Below are positions 1-12,021 of a DNA stretch of 64,000 nt, piece after piece. Within the stretch, counting starts at the first letter, position 1, and each line of letters opens with the position of its first letter. This DNA is from NORP233 sp050186825 (lineage in GTDB: Bacteria; Planctomycetota; J058). Made by a program: the position numbers and the translations under genes. The notes beneath the pieces are model-generated. The model had not been told where the DNA came from and did not search any database. It saw nothing but the letters and a program-made list of their open reading frames with translations. The stretch spans positions 1 through 64,000 of the forward strand of contig JBFWYD010000006.1 of NCBI GenBank assembly GCA_050186825.1, in the 5' to 3' direction.

Positions 1-1
1 G

Positions 2-282
2 GCGCCTTTGCGTTGAATGACCGTGTTGCTCGAGCGAGGGCGCGCAGCGCCCGAGGTCGAGCAACACGGCGCAAGCGGTGTGGCCGAGCGCAGCTCGGCC
101 TCCGCGCCCGCGAACCGCCGTCGCAGCTCCTGGTCCTTCCGCCTCCCGCAGCGCGCCCGCGAATCCGGCGGGCCGCGCACGACGACGGCAGGGCTCCCGG
201 CTGCGATTCCGATTCGCGGGCGTGCTCTGGGAGGCGGAGGGGTCAGGGAGCTGCCAGGGCGGTTCGTTCAACGCAAAGGCGC
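2..282. repeat. Segment bounded by a 16-bp perfect inverted repeat
   Basis: Positions 2-17 (GCGCCTTTGCGTTGAA) are the exact reverse complement of 267-282 (TTCAACGCAAAGGCGC). The 281-bp segment has no gene and contains a two-hairpin element at 38-116. Size and structure resemble a small non-autonomous element. No target duplication can be confirmed because the left end lies at the window edge. Confidence 0.5.
38..116. repeat. Dispersed two-hairpin element, copy 1
   Basis: Two perfect hairpins with GCA loops lie here: GGGCGC-GCA-GCGCCC (38-52) and GGCCGAGC-GCA-GCTCGGCC (82-100). They are followed by a shared CTCCGCGCC-type tail. The same arrangement, at identical spacing and without gaps, recurs at 55050-55128. 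In the second hairpin one base pair differs between copies by a compensatory change (C84:G98 here, T:A there), so the fold rather than the plain sequence seems to be kept. Confidence 0.6.
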
Positions 283-312
283 AAAGGCGCAGAGTCGCGA
301 AGCCCCGTGCGC

Positions 313-386
313 TGGAGTGAGGCCGGGAAAGACGCGGAGGTCGCGAAGGGGCCACTGGTGGAGTGAGGCCGGGAAAGACGCGGAGG
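313..386. repeat. 28-bp direct repeat, two copies
   Basis: The 28 bases at 313-340 and at 359-386 are identical (they begin TGGAGTGAGGCCGGG). The copies are separated by an 18-bp spacer, giving a 46-bp period. The motif family resembles other A-rich dispersed repeats in this intergenic region. No coding role is visible. Confidence 0.6.
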
Positions 387-414
387 AACGCGAAGGGTCG
401 GGGTGTCCGAGCCC

Positions 415-474
415 GAGACCGAGACCGAGACCAAGACCAAGACCGAGACCGAGACCAAGACCAAGACCGAGTCC
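415..474. repeat. Hexanucleotide array (GAGACC/AAGACC)n
   Basis: Ten consecutive hexamers of the form RAGACC (last one GAGTCC) run from 415 to 474, then decay into AATCCG/ACTCCG units. A related GAGACC-type hexamer array occurs in the coding sequence at 59041-59300, so the same slippage-prone sequence exists here outside any gene. Confidence 0.7.
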
Positions 475-525
475 AATCCGAATCCGACTCCGATCCTGCT
501 GCGGAGACGCGCCCCCGCTCACCCT

Positions 526-771
526 GGCGATCTCCGCGGCCTCTGCGATCTCTGCGCTGAGCTCCAGCGCCCTCGCAGCTCCTGCCGCGACCGCTGCGGA
601 GCCATCCGCTCGCGGATCCGCGGTCTCCGAAACCGACACCGGGCTCGCAGCCCAACCGAGACAGGGTCCAACCTCGGAGACCCACGAGTGCGGGCTCCGT
701 GCCCAGGTTCGTGAGGACCTGCGACAGCGTAGGTACTCAGCGCAGAGATCGCAGAGATCGCGGAGATCGCC
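526..771. repeat. MITE-like segment with 36-bp inverted repeats
   Basis: The left arm 526-561 and right arm 736-771 are inverted copies differing at only two positions (34 of 36 match when one arm is reverse-complemented). The 174-bp interior has no gene. The arms contain the repeated motif GCAGAGATCGC. Long, nearly perfect terminal arms around a short non-coding core are typical of miniature inverted-repeat elements, but no transposase of a matching family is visible here. Confidence 0.55.
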
Positions 772-876
772 TCGTGTGGGCGAGGGGCGTCTCCGAGTCC
801 GGTCAGAGTCCGAGGCCGAGTCCGACTCCGAGTCTCGTGCGACCCGCGACCGCCGGGACTCCTGCACCGCGACGCC

Positions 877-1373
877 GTCGCACGTGCGCCTGGTCAGCCG
901 CGCACGCGGGCGTCGCGCGTGCGACGCGCGTCGACCGCGGAAGGTCAGGGAAGGGCGGGCTCAGGGAGCAGGCATGAGAAGTGCGAGCATGCGCGCGAAG
1001 CTGTCGCACGCGCGACTCGCCAGAGCGCTGGAGCGTGCTGTCGCACGCGCCGCGGACGCGTGCGTCGCACGTGCGACGCGCGCCGACCACGGAAGGTCAG
1101 GGAAGGGCGGGCTCAGGGAGCAGGCATGAGAAGTGCGAGCATGCGCGCGCAGCCGTCGCCCGCGCGACTCGCCGGAGCGCCCGCGCTAACCGTCGCGCGT
1201 GCGACCGGTCGAGACGCCCGCCAGCTGGGCGGCGTGGACGCCTTCGCACGTGCGACGCACGCCTGCGCTGGCGCACCCGCCGCACGAGCGACGAACGCAG
1301 CTGCTGGCCAACCTGTCGCACGTGCGACCCGCGCGGCCCGCGCGGTCGCTGGAGTACGCGTCGCACGCGCGAC
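877..1373. repeat. Array of about eleven 14-bp palindromes, partly in 152-bp tandem units
   Basis: The consensus is GTCGCACGTGCGAC. Copies, exact or with one to three changes, start at 877, 912, 1003, 1040, 1064, 1155, 1192, 1243, 1279, 1315 and 1360. Those at 1064 and 1315 are perfect palindromes. GTCGCACGCGCGAC (1003, 1360) and GTCGCGCGTGCGAC (912, 1192) are reverse complements of each other. A 152-bp tandem duplication explains part of the pattern: 912/1064, 1003/1155 and 1040/1192, together with an identical 59-bp block at 939-997 and 1091-1149. A decayed third unit starts near 1360. The CACGTG core and flanking GT/AC match 10 of 14 positions of the canonical parS half-sites (GTTTCACGTGAAAC), but binding by ParB or anything else is inference. 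Confidence 0.7.
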
Positions 1374-1442
1374 GCGCGGGGACGACGGAAGGTCCGGAGA
1401 TCGCTGACGCTGGGCGCAGGAATGCGACGGGCGGGTGCGCCG

Positions 1443-3115
1443 TCACTCGGGCTCCCTTCCCACGTGCTGGTCCTTGCCCAGCAGCACGATCAGCGGCACC
1501 TGGCGCCGCGGCAGGGCGACGGCGCTCAGGTTCTCGACGTGGCCCGCGAGGTAGCTGGCGAGCTCCGCGTAGGTCAGGCCGTCCTCGCCGGCGTCGGCCT
1601 CGCCGCGCAGGCCGCGGAGCAGGTAGTGGGTCAGGAGGCCCTCCTCCTGGCCGGCGCTGAAGGCGTAGGCCTGGGCCTGCTCGCCGGGGGCGAGGCGCGA
1701 GGCGAGGATCACGGCGCCGCGGCCCTCGGGGTGCAGCAGGCCGCGCAGCTCGCGCTGGAGCTCGGCGTCGGCGGGGAGCGGCGGCGCGGCCGGGTCGGGC
1801 GCGAGCCCGCGCGGGCCGGGCGCGAAGTCGAGGTCGAGGGCGATCAGGCGGGCGCGCGCGCGCGCGCCCGCGAGCGCCTCGGCCAGCGCGCCCAGGCTCA
1901 GCTCGGCGCCGGCGGCGTCGACCAGGCTCAGGCCCGCCAGGCCGGGCCCGGCGCCGCGGCGGCCGCGCCCGGCGAAGTAGAGGACGAGCGTGTCCTCCTC
2001 GCGCGCGGCGCGGGCGGCCGCGGCCACCGCGTCCAGCAGGGTCTGGCGGCTGGCCTGGGCGTTGACGCGCAGGGTGAGGTTCTTCTCGGGCAGCCAGCGC
2101 GGCAGCGGCGCGGCGCTGTGCTCCCCCGCGCCCGGCGGGCGCAGGCGGCGCTCCTCGCCGCGCAGCAGGCGGGCGCAGGCCTCGGCGTCCTGCTGCGCGC
2201 CGGGACAGGGCGCGTCGGGGTACTCGGAGACCCCGGCCACCACGGCGTGGGTCGTGGCGTAGCGGCGACGCCGCGCCTCGGGCCCGCGCCGCGCATCGCG
2301 GTCGAGCTCGCGCGCTACGGCCGCGGCCACGCGTACGGCCACGTGGCGGAGCGCGTAGGGCTCGAGGATCCGGGCGACCTCGGCCCACTGGTCGGGATCG
2401 AGCGAGCCCGGCATCCAGGTGCTGAAGAAGTCGAGCCCGCGGTCGCCGTCGGAGAGCACGAGCCGCGGCGGGTGGACCACCTCCTCGGGCGTGGGCTCGC
2501 GCGCGGGCTCGGCGGCGTCCGAGACGACCTCGAGCACGTCGCCGCCCACGAGCACCTCGGAATGAGCGTCGCGCAGGGTGAAGGAGACGCGGCAGTCGAG
2601 GCCGTAGCGCTCGTCGGCGATCAGCCAGGCGCCCACGGGCCAGAAGTACCAGCCCACGAAGAGCGCGTTCGGATACCACCAGCCGGTGGTCCCCAGGAAG
2701 GCCGCGTTCCAGCGCTCGACGCGGAGCTCGAGGAGCAGGTCGCAGCCGCGCTCGAGCGCCTGGCGCGCGGCGGCTGCGGAGCCCACCGAGGCCACCTCCG
2801 CCCGCTCGACCACCCGCGCGAGCGCCGCCTCGAGCTCGCCGTGCAGGCGCCGCACCTCGCAGCGCATGGGTCCCTTGGCCTGCTCGGGGTCGGGGGCGGG
2901 CAGCCGCACCTCGTCGAGGGGCACGAGCAGCACGGCGCGCGGGCGGACCGCCCCGCAGGCGGCGCCGAGCGCCCGGAGCTCCTGCTTCTGGTCGAGCTCG
3001 GCGGGGTCCCAGCTCGAGCAGCCCGTCGCCGCGCCGCCCAGCGCGACCGCGACCGCGAGCGGGCCGAGCAGGAGCGCGAGCCGGGCCCGCCGCGAGGAGG
3101 TCGGCGCGCGGCGGC

Positions 3116-3119
<4 letters not shown>
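1443..3119 (-). CDS. Caspase-like lipoprotein lacking the catalytic dyad
   Basis: 558 aa. The N-terminus is a lipoprotein signal (Arg-rich start, hydrophobic stretch, GAATGC lipobox with Cys34), so it should be membrane-anchored. A middle region (about 55-285) is unassigned. Residues 288-470 have the layout of a caspase/metacaspase (peptidase C14) fold: VVAGVSEYPD as first strand, a helix with DAEACARLL, then LVLYFAGRGRRG where active members have F-x-GHG, and LIALDLDFAPG where they have the DACHSGG cysteine loop. His is replaced by Arg and the Cys is absent, so protease activity is unlikely. The ATG overlaps the stop of the upstream kinase gene by 4 bp (ATGA), making it the last gene of a three-gene operon. 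It probably acts as a non-catalytic partner or sensor; substrate and partner are unknown. Confidence 0.8.
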
Positions 3120-7083
<3,964 letters not shown>

Positions 7084-7087
<4 letters not shown>

Positions 7088-10000
7088 CGCTGGAAGCGCC
7101 GCACGCGCGCGTTGCCCTGGTCGACGATGACCACCCCGCCCTGGGGGCCCACGACCACGCCGCTCGGGCCGCTCAGGAGCGCGATCGGCGGCGGCACCGC
7201 GTCGCCGTTGAAGCCGCTCTGACCCTGGCCGCCGCCGGCCACGGTCCGCGCCTCGCCCGCGGCGATGACCAGCCCGGCCACGGTGGCCGGCGCGCCGCCG
7301 AGGTTGATCGCGACCACGCGGTGCAGCCCGGCGTCGGCCGCGTAGAGCACCTCGCCGTCCAGCCACAGGCCCTGGATGTCGCGCAGGCCCACCGAGGAGG
7401 CCAGGACCTGGTCGCCGTTCCAGTCCCCGGTGGTGTCCCCCGCCACGATGCTCACGCTGAACTGCGTCCCCTGGTCCGTGACGCGCGCGATCTGGCAGTA
7501 GCCCTGGAGCTGGATCGCGACGTAGGCCTCGGTGGCGCTCTTGGCGGCCACGCCCGAGGGCACGAAGGGCCGCTCCAGGCGATAGGTCAGCGACGGGGTC
7601 CCGCCCTTGAGCAGCGCGGCGTCGATCCCGGTCACGAGCAGGTCGAGGTCGGTGTCGACCTCGACGACCTCGGCCTGGCTGCCCTGCGCCGGGAACACGA
7701 CCACGTCGCCCGCGCGGGCGCCGGCGGTGGAGAACACGTTGCCCGGGTCGTCGACCGCGACCACGGCGTCGGTCCCGCCCAGGTTCTGGTAGTCGTCGAG
7801 CGTGGCGGTCCGGTCGGGGATCACCAGGGTGCGGCTGAGCACGCCCGCCACGGTCCCGCTGGCGAGGTCGAGCCGGAGCAGGCGCTGGCCGAACTCGTCG
7901 GCGACCCACAGGCTGCTCCCCGCCAGGCTGATCGCGCTGGGGAAGGTCAGGGACACGCCGCCGCTCTGGAGCTGGGCCCCGTCGTCGTTGGCCTGGTTCT
8001 GGTCGCCCTTCGACCCGTCGAGCAGGGTGGCGATCGCGCCCGGGGGCACGGTCACGCCCGGGATGGGGGTCACGGGCGCGCCGGTGCGGTTGACGAAGCG
8101 CAGCCGCCGGTTGCCGGCGTCGCAGAGGTAGAGCGAGCCGCTGGCGTCGAGGGCCAGGCCGCGCGGCTCCGAGAGGCTGGCCTGCACGGCGGGCCCGCCG
8201 TCGCCGAGGTCCTGCTGGTTGGGCGGGGGCGACTCGGCGCCGGCCAGCAGGGTCACGAGGCGCGTGATCGGGTCGAGCGAGAGCACGCGCGCCGCGTCCC
8301 CGAGCCGCCCCACGTCGGAGATCACCACCCGCCCGTCGGCGGCCACGACGGCCGCGGCGGGGGCCTGGACCCGCACCCGGCCCGCGCGCGAGCCGACGGC
8401 CACCACCACGGCCCCAGGGGCGGCCTCGACGCCCGCGAAGCGGACCGGCGCCGCGCCGAAGTTGGCCAGGCGCACCGCGGAGTTGCCGCCGTCCATCACG
8501 AGCACGCGCCCGTCCTCGAGCGCGAGCACGCCGCGCGGCCGCTCGAGCTGGCCGCCCTCGCCGCCGAAGGCCTTGGCCACCGAGGAGGGGTCGCCGCCGA
8601 AGCCGGGCGTGCCGTCGCCGAGGGCGGTCTGGATCAGGCCCGGCTGGAGCTCGACGCCGTTCAGCCGCTGCGGCGCGGGCCCGAGGTTCGCGACCCGCAC
8701 CCGGTGATCGCTGGCGTCCGAGAGCCACACCAGCCCGCTCGCGGTTATCGACATCCCGGCGATGTCCTGGAAGGTGGCCGAGAGCGCGGCGCCGCCGTCG
8801 CCGAGGTTCGCGCCGTCGGCGCTGCGCGCCAGCCCCGAGCCGATCACGCGCTGGATCGCGCCGGGGGGGATCGAGACGCCGCCCACGACCAGGTCCTGCC
8901 CCAGGGTGTTGACCACGCGCACCCGCGGCGTGGGGGACTGGCCGTCGACGAGGTAGAGCTCCCCGCGCGGACCGATCAAGCCCGCGGGGTTGTCGAGCTT
9001 GGCCTGGCCCGCGGGGCCGCCGTCGCCGGCGTCGGCGACGGTGCCCTGCTGCCCGGTCCCGACCACGGTCTCGATCGCGTCGGGGGCGATCGTCTTGCCC
9101 AGGACCACGACCGGCTGCGAGAGCGGGTTGGCGACCCGGATCCGGTGGTTGCCGCTGTCCCCGATCCAGAGCAGGCCGCCCTGGTCGAAGGCCGCCGAGA
9201 CCGGCGCGTTGACGCTCGCCTGTCGCGCCGGCCCGCCGTCGCCGAGGGGCACGGCCGGCGCGCTGCTGGTCGTGACCGCGCCCACGCCGACCACGGTGCG
9301 CACCTCGCCGGGCTGGAGCGTGACCCCGAGGAAGCTGGCCGCGACCGGCGAGAGGTTCACGGCGCGCAGGCGGTGGTGGGTGAAGTCGGGCGCGATCAGG
9401 AAGCGACCGTCGGGGCTCTGGGCCGGGTTCCCGATCACGCCCACGCTCACCGCGGTGGCCGCGACCCCGTCCGCGCCGTCGCCGAAGGCCCCGCTCCCGA
9501 GCACGGGGGTCAGCGCGCCGTCCGCGTCGCCGACCCGCACCACCCGGTTCGAGCGCGGGTCCGAGACGGCGTTGTCGGTCAGCAGGTAGCTCCCGTCCGG
9601 CGCCCGGACCAGGAACACCGGCTCGACCGGGGTGGGCCCGGGGTTCGGGATCAGGAGCGGGAGCGAGGCCGTCCGGCCCGCCGCGACCTGGAGCGACCCG
9701 AAGGCGTAGCCGCCGCTGCCCGCGAACACGCGCACCCGCCCCGCGCGCTCGCCCACGAACAGGGTCCCCTGGGCGTCGACCGCCACGGTGCCCGGCCCCA
9801 GGAGCTGCGCCTCGAGGGCCGGCGCGCCGTCGCCCTGCGTCCCGGCCACGCCGCTCCCGGCCACGAAGCCGACGCTGCGCGCCGCGACGGTGGTGCCCGC
9901 GATCGTGGCCGCGGCGCCGGAGAGGTTGAGGACGGCCACCCGGTTCCGCAGGGGCAGCGGGACCACGAGGACCCCCTCCTGCTGGACCGAGATCCGGATG

Positions 10001-11328
10001 AAGTCGCCCAGGCCGCTGGGCAGCTTGGTCCCGCTCGCGAGCACCGACTGCCCGCCCGGCGCGATCGTCACGTCCGCGCCGGTCTCGAGCGAGTAGAGGG
10101 TGATCGAGCTCGAGCCCAGGTTGAGCGCGCGCAGCCGCGGGAAGTTGGCCCCGCCGAAGCCGCGCTCGACCACGTAGATCGTGCGCGCCCCGCCCCCGCT
10201 GAACAGCGCCAGGGCGCGCCCGTTGGCGATCCCCGGGTTGGTCGCCGCGGTGGCGTCCCCGTCCCCGATCAGGGTCGAGATCGTGCTCGGCTGCACGGTC
10301 AGCTTGCCGGTCGAGGTGTTCGCCGGCAGCACCAGGGCGCTGGACCCCTGGAGGTTGATCACCCGCAGCAGGTCGCTGGCCTCGTCCAGCAGGTAGACGT
10401 TGCCCTGCGCGTCGGTCACCAGGTCGCGCGGGACCACCTCGCTGTCGCTCGCGAGCTGTCCGTTCGCGGTCTCGCCGCCCTGCCCCGCGACCTCGGACAC
10501 GAAGCCGTCCGTGCCGCCGATCCGGCGCACGAGGAAGTTGAAGAAGTCGGCCACGAGCAGGTCGCCGTTGGGCGCGGTCGCCACGGCCAGGGGGAAGGCG
10601 AGCTGGGCCTGCGCGCCCGCGACCCCGCCCCCCTTGAAGCCGAGCGTCCCGGTGCCCGCCAGCACGCTCAGGGCGCCCGTCGCCTTGCTCAGCCGAAGCA
10701 CGCGGTTCCCCGCCGCGTCGGCCACGAGCAGGTCGCCGTTGGCCGCGAGCGCGATCGAGGCCGCGTCCACGGGGAAGCTCGTGGGTTGGCTGGCCAGCGA
10801 GGTCATGTAGCGGTTGAAGAGGTCGAAGGGCTGGGTGGTGACGGTCTGCCCCGCGGCCCCCGTGCTCGTCGCCCGCGGCGTGACCCGCACCCGCACGCCC
10901 TTGACGTCCTGGGTGGAGAGGTCCTGGGTCGTGTTCCAGAAGAACACGTGGTCGGTCCCGGCCGGCGCCGCGACCAGGTTGGTGGTGCCCTCGGCCCCGT
11001 CCACGAAGGCCTGCGTGGCCGGCTTCCAGGTCCCGCCGTCCAGGCTGAACTCCACGACCACAGAGGCCCGGTCCCCCTGCTCGGGGTCCGTGAGCCGGTA
11101 GGAGAGCGTGACCACGTCGTTGACCACGCCCGCGGGCGTGGTCACGGTCGCGGCGGGTGGGGTGTCGACCTGAGCGCTCGAGCCCTTCTCGAGCGCCTGG
11201 ATCCCGGCGATCGCGCCGATGGTCAAGGCGGGACCGCAGGCGGCGGCGCTCAGGGCGAGGCCGACCCCCACGACCGCCGTCCCCAGCACCCAGGCCGCGG
11301 ACCTCCAGCGCTTGCGCTCGCGGATCAC
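7084..11328 (-). CDS. NHL-repeat beta-propeller lipoprotein
   Basis: 1414 aa from a GTG start. This start is chosen because it begins a lipoprotein signal (RERKRW, hydrophobic stretch, SAAAC with Cys31) and GGAG lies upstream. The frame stays open further upstream, but that part only translates GTGCCC simple repeats. After an Ig/fibronectin-like segment (about 45-150, with FSLDGGTWKPATQAF) come many NHL/SMP-30-type propeller repeats, each with a strand such as LLVADAAGNRVLRL, LWIGDSGNHRIRVA, LYLCDAGNRRLRFV or VVIVDQGNARVRRF, up to the C-terminus. NHL propellers bind proteins or other ligands. Being secreted and first in an operon with a transmembrane kinase, this one may be the extracytoplasmic ligand-sensing or scaffold part. 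The role is inferred. Confidence 0.88.
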
Positions 11329-11434
11329 GACGCTCGCTCGCTCCAGGCCGCGCACGCTACTCGCGCCCCAGCCCGGCGCAAGGCCTCGCTTGGTGGGCGC
11401 CCCTTCAACGCTGGAGAGTGAAGAGGAGCTCTCC

Positions 11435-11532
11435 GTGCCCGTGCCCGTGCCCGTGCCCAGCGAAGCGGTGCCCGAATCTGCCGTGCCCAGCTGTCGCTCC
11501 GAACCTCCGGGCACGGGCACGGGCACGGGCAC
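11435..11532. repeat. Inverted simple repeat (GTGCCC)4 / (GGGCAC)4
   Basis: Four GTGCCC units (11435-11458) face four GGGCAC units (11509-11532) across a 50-bp spacer, giving a perfect 24-bp inverted repeat. It lies in the 234-bp gap between the acetyltransferase stop (11563) and the chosen start of the NHL lipoprotein (11328). It could fold into a strong hairpin in RNA and act as a terminator or mRNA leader structure. Confidence 0.6.
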
Positions 11533-11562
11533 GAGTCCCATCGCATCAAGCGGTTGGCGCTG

Positions 11563-12021
11563 TCAGGGCCGAATCATGTGGACGTGGGGGATCCCGTCCT
11601 CGAGGTAGGGCTCCCCCACGGGCGCGAAGCCGAGCTCGCCGTAGAAGCGCTCGAGGTAGCGCTGGGCGCCGATCTGGATCGGCCCCGGCCAGCGGGCCTC
11701 GACCTCCTCGATGGCGCGCAGCATCAGCGCCTTGCCCAGCCCGCCGCGGCGCGCCTCGGGGGCCGTGACCACGCGACCGATCGCGGGCTCGGGGTAGGCC
11801 AGGCCGGGCGGGAGCAGGCGGGCGTAGGCCACCAGGGCCTGGCCCCGCTCGCCGAGGAGGTGCAACGCGCCCGGGTCGAGGTCCAGGCCGTCGGTGTCGC
11901 GGTAGGGGCAGGTCTGCTCGACCACGAACACGCGCGTGCGCAGGTCGAGGACCCGGTAGAGCTCGTGCGGGGTCAGCGCCGCGAGGGGCAGGCAGCGCCA
12001 GGCGGGCGCCGGCTCAGCCAT
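11563..12021 (-). CDS. elaA: ElaA-type GNAT acetyltransferase
   Basis: 152 aa, the usual length for ElaA. The N-terminal signature LRTRVFVVEQTCPYRDTDGLD with the following HLLGE and the acetyl-CoA loop RGGLGKALM are characteristic of this branch of the GNAT fold. The C-terminal FYGELGFAPVGEPYLEDGI is also typical. The family transfers acetyl groups from acetyl-CoA; the substrate of ElaA proteins is not firmly known. The ATG at 12021 is preferred over the adjacent GTG (12024). The gene overlaps the rhomboid gene by 8 bp, so it is probably translated from the same mRNA. Confidence 0.85.
   Translation of the reverse strand: MAEPAPAWRCLPLAALTPHELYRVLDLRTRVFVVEQTCPYRDTDGLDLDPGALHLLGERGQALVAYARLLPPGLAYPEPAIGRVVTAPEARRGGLGKALMLRAIEEVEARWPGPIQIGAQRYLERFYGELGFAPVGEPYLEDGIPHVHMIRP

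Larger units (their letters stand above)
1..1442. other. Gene-free, repeat-rich intergenic region
   Basis: No open frame here looks like a protein: all long frames are Arg/Ala/Ser-rich translations of repeats with no recognisable domain. The stretch contains a 16-bp inverted repeat (2-17 and 267-282), a two-hairpin element (38-116), a 28-bp direct repeat (313-340 and 359-386), a hexamer array (415-474), a long inverted repeat (526-561 and 736-771) and a palindrome array (877-1373). Short A-rich motifs such as CGCAAAGGCGCAAAGG and AGAGATCGCAGAGATCGC stand out against the GC-rich background and look like dispersed intergenic repeats. The next gene on the right ends at 1443 and runs toward this region. 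Confidence 0.75.

Noticed and set aside
415..474. Hexamer array as a phase-variation switch of a nearby gene
   Set aside because: The nearest gene ends at 1443 and runs toward the array; no start or promoter depends on it.
877..1373. CRISPR array
   Set aside because: The repeats are 14-bp palindromes with irregular spacing (24-91 bp), the intervening segments are themselves duplicated, and there are no cas genes.
17..1407. Long open frames in the left-end repeat region as genes
   Set aside because: Their translations are Arg/Ala/Ser-rich repeats on both strands with no domain, signal peptide or credible RBS; the frames exist because the GC-rich sequence has few stops.
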